A stretch of DNA of 64,000 bases from Streptomyces sp. SID13031. Its GTDB lineage: Bacteria > Actinomycetota > Actinomycetes > Propionibacteriales > Kribbellaceae. Below, piece after piece: positions 1 to 8,345 of this stretch. The stretch's first letter is position 1; the number at the start of each line of letters is the position of its first letter. The notes below the pieces were generated by a model. The model was not told the origin of the DNA and did no database searches. It saw only the letters and a program-made list of their open reading frames with translations. The stretch spans positions 1 through 64,000 of the forward strand of contig NZ_JAAGLV010000003.1 in NCBI RefSeq assembly GCF_010548305.1. The letters run 5' to 3'. A program made the translations under genes and the position numbers.

Positions 1-75
1 CGTAACCGAAACCCCCGCATCCACCAACCGCAACAACGCATCACCGTGACACTCAAAGTCCTCCACAAACGACAT
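1..75 (-). CDS. Partial gene, N-terminus only (25 codons)
   Basis: An open frame starts with ATG at 75 and runs off the left edge of the window. A GAGGAG motif lies about 11 nt upstream of the ATG. The 25 visible residues begin MSFVEDF and include GDALLRLVDAGVSVT. This layout resembles the first residues of AMP-binding acyl-CoA synthetases, where a GD.ALV segment precedes a TYAEL motif, but the diagnostic part lies outside the window. I cannot assign a function, and the gene call itself rests only on the start, the ribosome-binding site and the open frame. Confidence 0.4.
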   Translation of the reverse strand, partial: MSFVEDFECHGDALLRLVDAGVSVT

Positions 76-182
76 GGCCGCCGCAACTCCTCAAATCAAG
101 GTGTTGCGACGACCATGAGAACCCGCCGTAGTCGGGGGCCCTCAGTCAGCTGGCGAAGAGTTGGGTGTCAGCTGGTGGCGGG

Positions 183-629
183 TCAGCTGAGTGCGGCGGC
201 TTCGGCCTGTTCGGCTCGTAGGGAGCTCTGCAGGGAGGAGTGCAGGATCTTCAGGGTGCTGGCGGACTGCATCAGCGCCTCGCGCTCGTCCGGGTTGCGG
301 TTGGCGAGCGTGGTGATCTCGTGGATGCTCGCCTCGATCCGGGCGATCCGGTCGGCGACGGTGCCCTCACCGCTGCTGGCCCGGCGAACCGCCTCGGAGG
401 TGACGGTCCAGACGTCTTCCTTGTCGTTGGTCCGCCGGGACAGGTCGACCATCTGGCCGAGCGCGGCCAGATCGCTGTCGATCTGCGCGCGCTCCACCGG
501 CGTGGTGATACCGGCCGTCCCCTGCCGCAGCCGGGTGACGTGACCGGACAGCTCCGACCAGCTGCACTTGCCGCTCTTGATCTTGTCCAGCACCTTCGTG
601 TACTCGGTGTTGAACTCGTCGTAATTCAC
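183..629 (-). CDS. Hypothetical helical protein (148 aa)
   Basis: I do not recognise this protein. The start is GTG at 629, preceded by AGGAG with 9 nt spacing. The frame stays open further upstream, but that part (about 43 codons) reads like shadow sequence. The 148 residues are polar and predicted by eye to be mostly alpha-helical, with no signal peptide, membrane segment or cysteine pair. It contains WSELSGHVTRL near residue 20 and IARIEASIHEITTLANRN near residue 95, which look like amphipathic helices. A well-formed terminator further right (752-798) points toward this gene and probably insulates it from the peptidase at 833-1750. Confidence 0.6.
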   Translation of the reverse strand: MNYDEFNTEYTKVLDKIKSGKCSWSELSGHVTRLRQGTAGITTPVERAQIDSDLAALGQMVDLSRRTNDKEDVWTVTSEAVRRASSGEGTVADRIARIEASIHEITTLANRNPDEREALMQSASTLKILHSSLQSSLRAEQAEAAALS

Positions 630-751
630 GATCCTTGACTCCTGCCGTTCGTGGGTCGACCAAGACTGTAAGGCGTGCGGACCCGAAACACGGTAACCAC
701 ACGATCGCAGATCGTGAACGTGTCGGCCAAATTGCAACCTTCGGCCGGGTG

Positions 752-798
752 AAAACAAAAGCCGCCTGGAACGTGAACGCGTTCCGGGCGGCTTTGTT
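752..798 (-). terminator. Intrinsic terminator after the metallopeptidase gene
   Basis: The arms at 758-773 and 780-795 pair over 16 positions with one G-U pair and a 6-nt loop. Read on the minus strand the stem is followed by TTTTGTTTTC, a good U-tract. It lies about 35 bp beyond the stop of the gene at 833-1750. Confidence 0.8.
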
Positions 799-832
799 AC
801 TCCGGGATCACCCGGAGATTGTGTCAGTCAGG

Positions 833-1750
833 TCAGGCGACCCGGTTGGAGGCCGAGTTGAAGGTGTTGCAGCGGTTCACGTAGGTCTTCGTGCTGGCCG
901 CGTAGAAGCCGGCCGTCGACCACCAGTTGTGGTTCGCGATCGAGCCGTGGTCACGGACGCCGCCCGGCTGGTCGCCGGAGTGCGAGACGACGTACTTCCA
1001 CTGCGTGTAGAGACCGCCGGACATCGGGTAGTAGCGCTTGCTGGCGCCGAGCATGGCCGAGCCGAGGCACGAAGCCTGCAGCTCACGGCGACGGCTCTCC
1101 TCGAGCTTCGCGGCCAGCGTGGTGAAGGCGTACTGACGGCTCCAGGAGGCGCTGAGGATGCCGCTCTGGTACTGAACGTGGTGGCCGTACTCGTGCGCCA
1201 GCGTGTTGGTCGCGTAGGCCCGGGCGTAGGTCGGGCTCTGCTTCCACAACGACGCGATGTAGCCCCACGGGATGTAGATCTCCGACGCGGCGCCGTGCCC
1301 GCAGAAGTACGAGGTCGGCGAGCTGATCACACCGCAGTAGGTGGTGGCCTTGGTGTTGTAGATGATCAGCGTCGGCTTGTTCTTGTAGTTGTAGCCGGCC
1401 GCGTTGAGGGTGGGCGCCCAGGCCTGCCACATGCAGGTCAGCAGTTGCTGGTCGTAGGCCTTGACGCCGGCCGCGGTCCGCAGCGAGACGTTGACCTCCT
1501 TGCACTTCGACGCCATGATCGCGCCGGTGTTGTACAGCTTGTTGAAGCGAACGATGTTGGTGTTCGAACTCGCTGCCTTGGCCGTCGCCTGCTGGCCTTG
1601 AACCGCGACCTCGGCGGGCTTGCCCTGGACGGGCGCCGGGACACCGCCAGAGGTCTGGACGGCCTGCGCCGGCATTGCCAGGGCTGCGAACCCGGCGACG
1701 GCGGCGACGCCGGCCAGAACACGCAGTTTCTTGCTGGAGAGGTTGACCAT
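833..1750 (-). CDS. Secreted neutral zinc metallopeptidase (YpfJ-like)
   Basis: Likely a secreted zinc-dependent endopeptidase. The protein (305 aa) opens with a Sec signal peptide: basic SSKKL, a hydrophobic run, then a cleavage-type end MPAQA. Around residue 155 there is HEYGHH, an HExxH zinc motif, preceded by the segment NTLAHE seen in the putative neutral zinc metallopeptidase family (YpfJ/PF04228). A second conserved segment, RRRELQASCLGSAML, matches the family's RxExQADC-like region, which supplies a further zinc ligand. The ATG at 1750 was chosen because the signal peptide begins there; the longer frame upstream has no signal and antisense-like composition. Single gene, followed by a strong terminator. 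Confidence 0.85.
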   Translation of the reverse strand: MVNLSSKKLRVLAGVAAVAGFAALAMPAQAVQTSGGVPAPVQGKPAEVAVQGQQATAKAASSNTNIVRFNKLYNTGAIMASKCKEVNVSLRTAAGVKAYDQQLLTCMWQAWAPTLNAAGYNYKNKPTLIIYNTKATTYCGVISSPTSYFCGHGAASEIYIPWGYIASLWKQSPTYARAYATNTLAHEYGHHVQYQSGILSASWSRQYAFTTLAAKLEESRRRELQASCLGSAMLGASKRYYPMSGGLYTQWKYVVSHSGDQPGGVRDHGSIANHNWWSTAGFYAASTKTYVNRCNTFNSASNRVA

Positions 1751-1862
1751 AGCTCCACTCTCGGTGAATCGGGGGACCTTGCGGTGTCCATCCTGGGTGA
1801 CCATGAGGTTCATCCGGACGTGAACACGGGACTCGGACGCTACCGATCGCGAGGAAGTTCCG

Positions 1863-2747
1863 CTAATCGGAGATTTTCGTACCGAGGAAGGCCAACTGCC
1901 CATCCAGCATGCGCCGCCAGTAACCGTTCGTGTGCGCTCCGGCCTGGATTCCACCGTCCGCACCGAGCTCGCCGCGCAGGTCCCGTACCGCCCCGGCAAA
2001 CGGATCGTCGCGCCCACAATCGATGCGCAAGGCAACATCTTTGAGATCGGCGGCGCGGCCGAACACCTGGTGCTGCTGGAAATCGTCCGGCCCGTCATAG
2101 GCGCCGGCCGCGGCCTGGGAAGCCTTGTGCCACAGGGCCGGACTCATCGCCCCGGCCGCCGCGACCCGCGTCGCGCCTTGCTCGGCCGCGAGCAGCAGAG
2201 CCCCGTAGCCACCCATCGACCAGCCCAGCACGCCGAACCGCTCGGTCCGCAGGCCGCGTTTCTTCAGCAAGGGAAGGAATTCCGCCATCAACATCCGCTG
2301 CGGGTCGTCACCGGATGCGCGCCGATGCCAGTAGTTGTCGGGCCCACCGTCGACGGCTGCGAGCGCGAAGGGCACAGTACCGGCCTGTACTGCGGCTGTG
2401 AGGTAGCGGTCGGCGTTCAGGTCGTTGATGGACGACGTGTGGTCTCCACCACGTCCGTGCAGCATCAGGACGACCGGCAGTGCGGCGTCGGGTTGCTGGC
2501 CGTTTGGATAGATCACTGACCAGCCGACCTTGGTACTACGTGCAGCCGACTCGAAGCTGCCCGACTCGACCGGGCCGGGCTCAACGTCAGGCGCGACGCC
2601 GTCGTCACCAGTCAGGCCCAGTACGTCGTGCAGCCGCGTGCGACCCGGTACTGCGCCCGTCTCCACCAGGCCGACCGCTGCGACCCCTGCGACGCCGGCC
2701 GCTGCTCCGGTGAGCAGGAAGGTACGGCGGGACAGCGAACGCGTCAT
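1863..2747 (-). CDS. Tat-exported putative esterase (alpha/beta hydrolase)
   Basis: Probable secreted carboxylesterase of the esterase-D/antigen-85-like superfamily. The N-terminus has a twin-arginine type motif (SRRTFLL) followed by an alanine-rich hydrophobic segment to about residue 30. The fold signatures are VVLMLHGRGGDH near residue 95 (oxyanion region), the nucleophile elbow GWSMGGYG with Ser near residue 178, an Asp candidate in DCGRDDPF near residue 245, and a late His in GAHTNGYW near residue 272. The length (294 aa) fits the family. The start is ATG at 2747; 6 nt upstream is GATGAT, a weak -10-like element, and there is no Shine-Dalgarno sequence. Natural substrate unknown. Confidence 0.8.
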   Translation of the reverse strand: MTRSLSRRTFLLTGAAAGVAGVAAVGLVETGAVPGRTRLHDVLGLTGDDGVAPDVEPGPVESGSFESAARSTKVGWSVIYPNGQQPDAALPVVLMLHGRGGDHTSSINDLNADRYLTAAVQAGTVPFALAAVDGGPDNYWHRRASGDDPQRMLMAEFLPLLKKRGLRTERFGVLGWSMGGYGALLLAAEQGATRVAAAGAMSPALWHKASQAAAGAYDGPDDFQQHQVFGRAADLKDVALRIDCGRDDPFAGAVRDLRGELGADGGIQAGAHTNGYWRRMLDGQLAFLGTKISD

Positions 2748-2784
2748 GAGCGCATCATCGCCGCGTCAGGGGTGCATCAGCACA

Positions 2785-3351
2785 TCAGCGCAGCAGCTGG
2801 GCGACCACGACGACGACGGCGAGTACGGCGGCGATGGCCAGCTCGGGCACGGCCCAGGTGGTGACGATCCCGGCGTCGGCGGAATCCTTTCCGCCGTACA
2901 GGTCGATGTGGTGGTCGACCCGGCCGACGACGAACTCGGCGCGGGACATCGAGGTCTCCGTCTTGCGCTTGCGGGTGCCCGCGCGTTCCTTACGGATGTC
3001 CCGCATCACCAGCTGGACACCCGGGCAGCGCAGCCGCCGGTCCGCGGTGTGGATGCGCAGGATGTCGGTCACATCCGCCTCGGTGATCATGCTCCACGGC
3101 ACGACGTGGTTGCGAACGTGGTTACGGATCAGCAGGCTCTCGGGGCGGAGCGTGACGGACGGGCGGAACAGGCCGACATACGAGGCGACCATCAGCAGGG
3201 CGATCACGGCGGCGACCTCGAGACCGCCGAGCGTGCGCCACTCCACCGCGATGTCGACCTGGCCGGCCACGCCGATCACCATCACGATCACGGCGGTGAT
3301 CCGGTTCGAGGCGGACAGGTACTGCTCGTTCTCCGAGACCTTCGCATTCAC
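2785..3351 (-). CDS. Membrane protein with bacterial PH-like domain
   Basis: A 188-residue membrane protein. Two N-terminal helices (about residues 15-30 and 40-58, the latter VAAVIALLMVASYVGLF) are followed by a beta-rich segment starting SVTLRPESLLIRN and continuing PWSMITEADVTDI, the typical beginning of a bacterial PH (bPH-type) domain. One more hydrophobic helix ends the protein (AIAAVLAVVVVVAQ). The function of such proteins is unknown. The start is GTG at 3351. TACGTT lies 6 nt upstream and no ribosome-binding site is visible, so translation is probably leaderless. It is divergent from deoC with only 72 bp between the start codons. Confidence 0.7.
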   Translation of the reverse strand: MNAKVSENEQYLSASNRITAVIVMVIGVAGQVDIAVEWRTLGGLEVAAVIALLMVASYVGLFRPSVTLRPESLLIRNHVRNHVVPWSMITEADVTDILRIHTADRRLRCPGVQLVMRDIRKERAGTRKRKTETSMSRAEFVVGRVDHHIDLYGGKDSADAGIVTTWAVPELAIAAVLAVVVVVAQLLR

Positions 3352-3357
3352 CCGGAC

Positions 3358-3363
3358 AACGTA
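3358..3363 (-). promoter_or_regulatory. -10 element of the PH-domain gene, leaderless type
   Basis: TACGTT matches TANNNT and ends 6 nt before the GTG at 3351. Transcription would begin at or next to the start codon. No clear -35 was found. Confidence 0.5.
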
Positions 3364-3410
3364 GCCGCAAGCTGTCCACAGACCCAGAATCGGGCGGGCC
3401 GAAACACGAT

Positions 3411-3416
3411 TAGACT
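3411..3416 (+). promoter_or_regulatory. -10 element of deoC, leaderless type
   Basis: TAGACT matches TANNNT and ends 7 nt before the GTG at 3424. The only purine-rich stretch (AAGGG) abuts the start codon and is too close to act as a ribosome-binding site. Confidence 0.5.
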
Positions 3417-3423
3417 GCCAAGG

Positions 3424-4380
3424 GTGACCACTACCGACACTGGCGTCGACAGTCTCGCCGACGTGACCTCGTCCGAGGACCGGCTGCGCCGGTTCCTGCT
3501 GGGCCTGCCGGGCGTCGACCAGGTCGGCGCCGAAGCCCGGGCCGCCGCCCTGAGCACCCGGTCGATCAAGACCACCGCCAAGGCGTACGCGCTCGATCTG
3601 GCCATCCAGATGATCGATCTGACCACGCTGGAGGGCTCGGACACCCCGGGCAAGGTGCGCGCGCTCTGCGCGAAGGCCAAGCGCCCGGATCCGGCCGACC
3701 CGACCGCGCCCTCGGTGGCCGCGGTCTGTGTCTACCCCGACCTGGTGGCCACGGCGAAGTTCGAGCTGCGCGGTACCGGGATCAACGTGGCCAGTGTCGC
3801 CACCGCCTTCCCCAGTGGGCGTTCCAGCCTGGCGATCAAGGTGCAGGACACCAAGGACGCGGTCGCCTCGGGTGCCGACGAGGTCGACATGGTGATCGAC
3901 CGTGGCGCGTTCCTGTCCGGCCGGTACGGGCTGGTCTTCGACGAGATCTCCGCGATCCGCGAGGCTGCCGGTGACGCGCACCTCAAGGTGATCCTGGAGA
4001 CCGGCGAGCTGGTCACCTACGACAACGTCCGGCGCGCTTCCTGGCTGGCCATGCTGGCCGGCGCCGACTTCATCAAGACCTCCACCGGCAAGGTCTCCCC
4101 CGCGGCGACCCTCCCGGTGACGCTGGTGATGCTGGAGGCGGTCCGCGACTACCACGAGTCGACCGGGCTGCACATCGGCGTCAAGCCGGCCGGCGGGATC
4201 CGGACGGCGAAGGACGCGATCAAGTACCTGGTCACCGTCAACGAGACGGCCGGACCGGACTGGCTGGACCCGGAGCTGTTCCGCTTCGGCGCGTCCAGTC
4301 TCCTGAACGACCTGCTGATGCAACGCACCAAGCTGGCCACCGGGCACTACCCGGGCCCCGACTACTTCACGCTGGACTGA
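3424..4380 (+). CDS. deoC: Deoxyribose-phosphate aldolase
   Basis: Catalyses cleavage of 2-deoxyribose-5-phosphate to glyceraldehyde-3-phosphate and acetaldehyde, the last step of deoxynucleoside salvage. The 318-residue protein carries the class I aldolase (TIM barrel) signatures: IDLTTLEG near the start of the barrel, VCVYPDLV, SGADEVDMVID with the catalytic Asp region, the Schiff-base lysine in ADFIKTSTGK near residue 218, and a second lysine in IGVKPAGGIRT. The GTG at 3424 is chosen because family homology begins soon after and the upstream frame reads as a shadow of the opposite gene. The next gene starts 5 nt after the stop, so it heads an operon with two aldehyde dehydrogenase genes, which could oxidise the acetaldehyde released. 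That link is inference. Confidence 0.95.
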   Translation: MTTTDTGVDSLADVTSSEDRLRRFLLGLPGVDQVGAEARAAALSTRSIKTTAKAYALDLAIQMIDLTTLEGSDTPGKVRALCAKAKRPDPADPTAPSVAAVCVYPDLVATAKFELRGTGINVASVATAFPSGRSSLAIKVQDTKDAVASGADEVDMVIDRGAFLSGRYGLVFDEISAIREAAGDAHLKVILETGELVTYDNVRRASWLAMLAGADFIKTSTGKVSPAATLPVTLVMLEAVRDYHESTGLHIGVKPAGGIRTAKDAIKYLVTVNETAGPDWLDPELFRFGASSLLNDLLMQRTKLATGHYPGPDYFTLD

Positions 4381-4385
4381 GGGCA

Positions 4386-5822
4386 TTGAGCAGATTCGAG
4401 TACGCACCCGCGCCGGAGTCGCGCGCGATCGTCGACATCAAGTCGTCGTACGGGTTGTTCATCAACGGCGCCTTCACCGAGGCGACCGACGGCAAGCCGT
4501 TCAAGACGGTGAGCCCGGCGTCGGAGGAGGTGCTGGCCGAGGTCAGCGAGGCCGGTCCGGCCGACGTCGACCGCGCGGTGAAGGCTGCGCGCAAGGCCTA
4601 CGAGAAGGTCTGGGGCCCGATGGCGGGCCGCGACCGGGCGAAGTACCTGTACCGGATCGCCCGGCTGATCCAGGAGCGGTCGCGCGAGCTGGCCGTGCTG
4701 GAGTCGCTCGACAACGGCAAGCCGATCCGCGAGTCGCGTGACGTCGACCTGCCGCTGGTGGCCGCGCACTTCTTCTACTACGCGGGCTGGGCCGACAAGC
4801 TCGAGTACGCCGGCGCCGGTGCCGACCCGCAGCCGCTGGGCGTCGCCGCGCAGGTGATCCCGTGGAACTTCCCGCTGATGATGCTGGCGTGGAAGATCGC
4901 GCCGGCGCTCGCGGCGGGCAACACCGTCGTGCTGAAGCCGGCCGAGACGACGCCGCTGACCGCGCTGGCCTTCGCGGAGATCTGCCAGCAGGCCGACCTG
5001 CCGCCGGGTGTGGTCAACATCGTCACCGGCGCCGGCCGGACCGGGCAGGCGCTGGTCGAGCACGAGGGGGTCGACAAGGTCGCCTTCACCGGCTCGACCG
5101 CGGTCGGTCGCGCGATCGCCAAGTCGGTCGCCGGCACGGACAAGAAGCTGACGCTGGAGCTCGGCGGCAAGGCGGCGAACATCGTCTTCGAGGACGCGCC
5201 GATCGACCAGACGATCGAGGGCATCGTCAACGGCATCTTCTTCAACCAGGGCCACGTCTGCTGCGCCGGTTCGCGGCTGCTGGTCCAGGAGAGCGTGTAC
5301 GACGAGGTACTGGCGCGACTGAAGCGCCGGATGTCGTCACTGCGGATGGGTGACCCGCTGGACAAGAACACCGATATCGGCGCGATCAACTCGGCCGAGC
5401 AACTGGCCCGGATCCGCGAGCTGTCGCAGATCGGCGAGGACGAAGGCTCCGAGCGCTGGTCGCCCGAGTGCGAGCTGCCCACCCAGGGCTTCTGGTTCCC
5501 GCCGACCGTCTTCACCGGCGTCTCCCAGGCGCACCGGATCGCCCGCGAGGAGATCTTCGGGCCGGTGCTGTCCGTCCTGACCTTCCGGACGCCGGCCGAG
5601 GCGGTCGAGAAGGCGAACAACACGCCGTTCGGGCTGTCCGCCGGGGTCTGGACCGAGAAGGGCTCGCGGATCCTCTGGATGGCGAGCCAGCTCCGGGCCG
5701 GCGTCGTCTGGGCCAACACGTTCAACCGCTTCGACCCGACCTCGCCGTTCGGCGGCTACAAGGAGTCGGGGTACGGCCGCGAGGGCGGCCGTCATGGTCT
5801 GGAGGCCTACCTTGCCCACTAA
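4386..5822 (+). CDS. Aldehyde dehydrogenase, full length
   Basis: NAD(P)-dependent oxidation of an aldehyde to its acid. The 478-residue protein has the complete family set: VIPWNFPLMM (cofactor-binding region), FTGSTAVGR, the general base Glu in LELGGK near residue 258, the catalytic cysteine in GHVCCAGSRL near residue 292, EEIFGPVLSV, and the C-terminal PFGGYKESG. The start is the TTG at 4386, six bases after the deoC stop, with GAGGG just before it; no ATG or GTG lies in frame before the conserved region. Operon position after deoC suggests acetaldehyde or a related C2 aldehyde as substrate, which is inferred only from context. Confidence 0.92.
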   Translation: MSRFEYAPAPESRAIVDIKSSYGLFINGAFTEATDGKPFKTVSPASEEVLAEVSEAGPADVDRAVKAARKAYEKVWGPMAGRDRAKYLYRIARLIQERSRELAVLESLDNGKPIRESRDVDLPLVAAHFFYYAGWADKLEYAGAGADPQPLGVAAQVIPWNFPLMMLAWKIAPALAAGNTVVLKPAETTPLTALAFAEICQQADLPPGVVNIVTGAGRTGQALVEHEGVDKVAFTGSTAVGRAIAKSVAGTDKKLTLELGGKAANIVFEDAPIDQTIEGIVNGIFFNQGHVCCAGSRLLVQESVYDEVLARLKRRMSSLRMGDPLDKNTDIGAINSAEQLARIRELSQIGEDEGSERWSPECELPTQGFWFPPTVFTGVSQAHRIAREEIFGPVLSVLTFRTPAEAVEKANNTPFGLSAGVWTEKGSRILWMASQLRAGVVWANTFNRFDPTSPFGGYKESGYGREGGRHGLEAYLAH

Positions 5823-6690
5823 GGACTCGTCGCAGCGCCTGGATGTGCGCAAGACCTACAAGCTGTACGTCGGCGGCGCCTTCCCGCGCAGCGAGTCGGG
5901 CCGGTCGTACGTGGTTTCCGATGCCAAGGGCAAGTTCCTGGCGAACGCCTCGCAGGCCTCCCGCAAGGACGGTCGCGACGCGGTCGTCGCCGCCCGCAAG
6001 GCGTTCGGCGGCTGGTCGGCCCGGACCGCGTACAACCGTGGCCAGGTGCTCTACCGGATCGCCGAGGTGATGGAGGGGCGGCACGAGCAGTTCAGCTCCG
6101 AGGTCGCCTCGTCCGAGGGCTTGTCGATCAGCAAGGCGCGCGCCGTCGTCGACGCCTCGATCGACCGCTGGGTCTGGTACGCCGGCTGGGCCGACAAGCT
6201 GGCCCAGGTGGTCGGCTCGAGCAACCCGGTGGCCGGACCGTACTTCGACTTCTCCTTGCCTGAGGCAACTGGTGTGGTCGCGGTGCTCGCGCCGCAGGAC
6301 TCCAGCCTGCTCGGCCTGACCAGCGTGATCGCGCCGGCGATCGTCTCGGGCAACACGGTCGTCGCCGTGACGTCGTTCGAGCGCCCGTTGCCCGCGGTGA
6401 CGTTGGGCGAGGTGATGGCGACGTCCGACGTACCGGGTGGCGTGGTCAACATCCTCACCGGCTCGGCCTCGGAGATCGGCCCGTGGCTGGCGTCCCACTC
6501 CGACGTCAACGCCATCGACCTGGCCGGCATCAGCGACCACGAAGAAGCGACGGCGCTGGAGGCTGCCTCGGCGGAGAACCTCAAGCGGGTCCGCCGCCCG
6601 GCCGAGGAAGACTGGACCGAGTCGCCGGGCCTCTCCCGCCTGACGCAGTACCTGGAACTGAAGACGGTCTGGCACCCGATCGGCCTGTGA
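5812..6690 (+). CDS. Short aldehyde dehydrogenase-like protein lacking the catalytic half
   Basis: The 292 residues align with the N-terminal (cofactor-binding) half of the preceding enzyme: the YKLYVGGAFP start, WYAGWADKLAQ (compare YYAGWADKLEY in the neighbour), the SGNTVVAV region and VPGGVVNILTG. It ends soon after, in a short unrelated tail, without the LELGG glutamate motif or any GQxC cysteine motif. It is therefore unlikely to be an active dehydrogenase alone and may be a partner subunit of the full-length enzyme. TTG at 5812 is preferred over ATG at 5794, because GGAGG lies 6 nt before the TTG. The start overlaps the upstream stop by 11 nt, implying coupled translation. Confidence 0.8.
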   Translation: MPTKDSSQRLDVRKTYKLYVGGAFPRSESGRSYVVSDAKGKFLANASQASRKDGRDAVVAARKAFGGWSARTAYNRGQVLYRIAEVMEGRHEQFSSEVASSEGLSISKARAVVDASIDRWVWYAGWADKLAQVVGSSNPVAGPYFDFSLPEATGVVAVLAPQDSSLLGLTSVIAPAIVSGNTVVAVTSFERPLPAVTLGEVMATSDVPGGVVNILTGSASEIGPWLASHSDVNAIDLAGISDHEEATALEAASAENLKRVRRPAEEDWTESPGLSRLTQYLELKTVWHPIGL

Positions 6691-6787
6691 GGGCTGGGAT
6701 CGATCGGCCGGTGAAGGTTGGGCGCGCTGGTGATGCTGCTGTGGAGCGGGGACCGAAATCGGGGCGCTTTCCGGACCGGCACTCTTG

Positions 6788-6793
6788 TAGTTT
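6788..6793 (+). promoter_or_regulatory. -10 element of the S66 peptidase gene, leaderless type
   Basis: TAGTTT matches TANNNT and ends 6 nt before the ATG at 6800. There is no Shine-Dalgarno sequence between them. Confidence 0.5.
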
Positions 6794-6799
6794 GAGCGC

Positions 6800-7828
6800 A
6801 TGTTGTTCGCGCGGAAGCTGGTAGCCGGGGATCGGGTAGCCATCGTCTCGCCCTCGGGCGGGTTGCCGGAGATCTTCCCGGGGCCGCACGAGCTCGGCCT
6901 GGAGCGGATCCGGGAGTTCGGGCTGGAGCCGGTGGAGTATCCGACGACGCGGAAACTGGGCACGACGCCGCAGGAGCGCGCTGCCGATCTTCATGCTGCC
7001 TGGAGTGATCCGTCGATTCGTGCGGTGATCTCCTCGATCGGTGGGGACGATCAGATCACGGTGCTGAAGCATCTTGATCCGGACGTGTTCCGCGCCGACC
7101 CGAAGCCGTTCTTCGGGTACAGCGACAACACCAACCTGCTCAACTACCTTTATTCGCTGGGGATTCCGGCCTATCACGGGGCTTGTGTGATGGTTCAGTT
7201 CGGGCGGGGTGGCGCGATGCATCCCGACACCGAGCGGTCGGTGCGGGCCGCGCTGTTCGGCTCCGGCGAGTTCGAGCTGACGCCGGCCGCCGGGTGGACG
7301 GATCAGGATCACGACTGGGCCGTACCGGAGAACCTCGCGTCGGAGCCGCCGCTGTTCCCCTCCACCGGGTGGAGCTGGTACGGCCCGCGGACGCCGGTGA
7401 GCGGGCGGCTGTGGGGTGGTTGCCTGGAGATCATCGACTGGCAACTCGGCGCCAACCGCTGGATGCTGCCCGTCGAGGAGTACTCCGGGGTGCTGTTCCT
7501 GGAGACCTCCGAGGACCAGCCATCCGCCGACCAGGTCTATTGGATCCTGCGCAACCTCGGCGAGCGCGGACTGCTGGCCCGGTTCGACGCCGTCCTCTGG
7601 GCCCGCCCGAAGGCGTCATCGCTCGACCGTCCGTCGACGCCTGCGGAGTCAGCCGCTTACGTCGAGGCGCAATACGGTGCCGCCCGCCGCGCGCTCGCGG
7701 AGTACAACCCCGATGCTGTGCTTGTCACAGGCGTCGACATCGGCCACACCGACCCGCAACTGGTCATCCCCTACGGCGGTACCGCAAGCATCGACCCGGC
7801 GGCTCAGCGCATCTCGGTCATTTACTGA
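6800..7828 (+). CDS. S66 family LD-carboxypeptidase / MccF-like serine peptidase
   Basis: Cytoplasmic serine peptidase of family S66, whose members trim murein tetrapeptides (LdcA) or inactivate microcin C-type peptide-nucleotides (MccF). The 342 residues include VAIVSPSG near the N-terminus, ISSIGGDD, the nucleophile serine in FFGYSDNTNLL near residue 115, the Glu in LWGGCLEII near residue 212, and the His in DIGHTDPQLVIPYG near residue 313. Together these form the Ser-Glu-His set of the family. The single-domain form with the GYSDNTNLL block looks closer to MccF-type than classic LdcA, but substrate cannot be decided here. It converges with the YCII gene, overlapping it by 11 nt. Confidence 0.88.
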   Translation: MLFARKLVAGDRVAIVSPSGGLPEIFPGPHELGLERIREFGLEPVEYPTTRKLGTTPQERAADLHAAWSDPSIRAVISSIGGDDQITVLKHLDPDVFRADPKPFFGYSDNTNLLNYLYSLGIPAYHGACVMVQFGRGGAMHPDTERSVRAALFGSGEFELTPAAGWTDQDHDWAVPENLASEPPLFPSTGWSWYGPRTPVSGRLWGGCLEIIDWQLGANRWMLPVEEYSGVLFLETSEDQPSADQVYWILRNLGERGLLARFDAVLWARPKASSLDRPSTPAESAAYVEAQYGAARRALAEYNPDAVLVTGVDIGHTDPQLVIPYGGTASIDPAAQRISVIY

Positions 7829-8240
7829 TGTTGGCGTCGGCTGCGCTTGCGCGAGCCCGGGCTTCCGGGGTGTAGGCGTCGCCGAAGTCGTCTGCCTCGA
7901 AGATCTGGCGCAGATCGACGCCGCGCGAGTTGCCCATGTCAGCCTCCAAGCAGCGCGAGGCCCACTCGATCGCCTCCTGTTTCGAGGCCACCTGGATCAG
8001 GCAGTAGCCGGCGATCAGCTCCTTCGTCTCGGCGAAGGGGCCGTCGACGATGTGACGCTGACCGTCCCGCACCTCCAGCCGGATCGCCTTGGAGCTCGGG
8101 TGCAGCCCGTCGCCGCCGAGGAGCACCCCCGCGGCCGCCATCTCGGCCATCAGCGAGGTCATCGCGGTGATGCTCTCCTCACTGGGCATCTCGCCGTTCT
8201 CGTACTCCTCGGTCCCGCGAAACGTCATCATGAAGCGCAT
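7818..8240 (-). CDS. YCII-family (DGPF-domain) protein
   Basis: Small cytoplasmic protein (140 aa) of the YCII/DGPF family, a ferredoxin-like fold of uncertain role. The signature VDGPFAETKELIAGY lies near residue 68, and the N-terminal MRFMMTFRGTEEYENG matches the usual first strand. Such genes often sit next to ECF sigma factor genes; here the nearest sigma factor is 2 kb away and not adjacent. ATG at 8240 was chosen because homology starts there. CATGAT lies 6 nt upstream and a G-run abuts the ATG. The 3' end overlaps the convergent S66 gene. Confidence 0.85.
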   Translation of the reverse strand: MRFMMTFRGTEEYENGEMPSEESITAMTSLMAEMAAAGVLLGGDGLHPSSKAIRLEVRDGQRHIVDGPFAETKELIAGYCLIQVASKQEAIEWASRCLEADMGNSRGVDLRQIFEADDFGDAYTPEARARASAADANISK

Positions 8241-8345
8241 CCCCCCATCATGCCCGCCACACAGTCCCACCCACCCCGCCCGCCCATGCGCCGTCCCACC
8301 ACCCCTTAGAGCACCGCGTAGTCACCGGCCACGCCACATCCGCCC

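Noticed and set aside
46..543. Plus-strand frame of 165 codons opposite the gene at 183-629
   Set aside because: Arginine/serine-rich shadow translation without a start context; the minus-strand gene has the ribosome-binding site.
635..2044. Long plus-strand frame opposite the zinc peptidase and esterase genes
   Set aside because: Covers a signal-peptide-bearing peptidase with intact HEYGHH on the other strand; its own translation is the usual arginine/glycine-rich antisense product.
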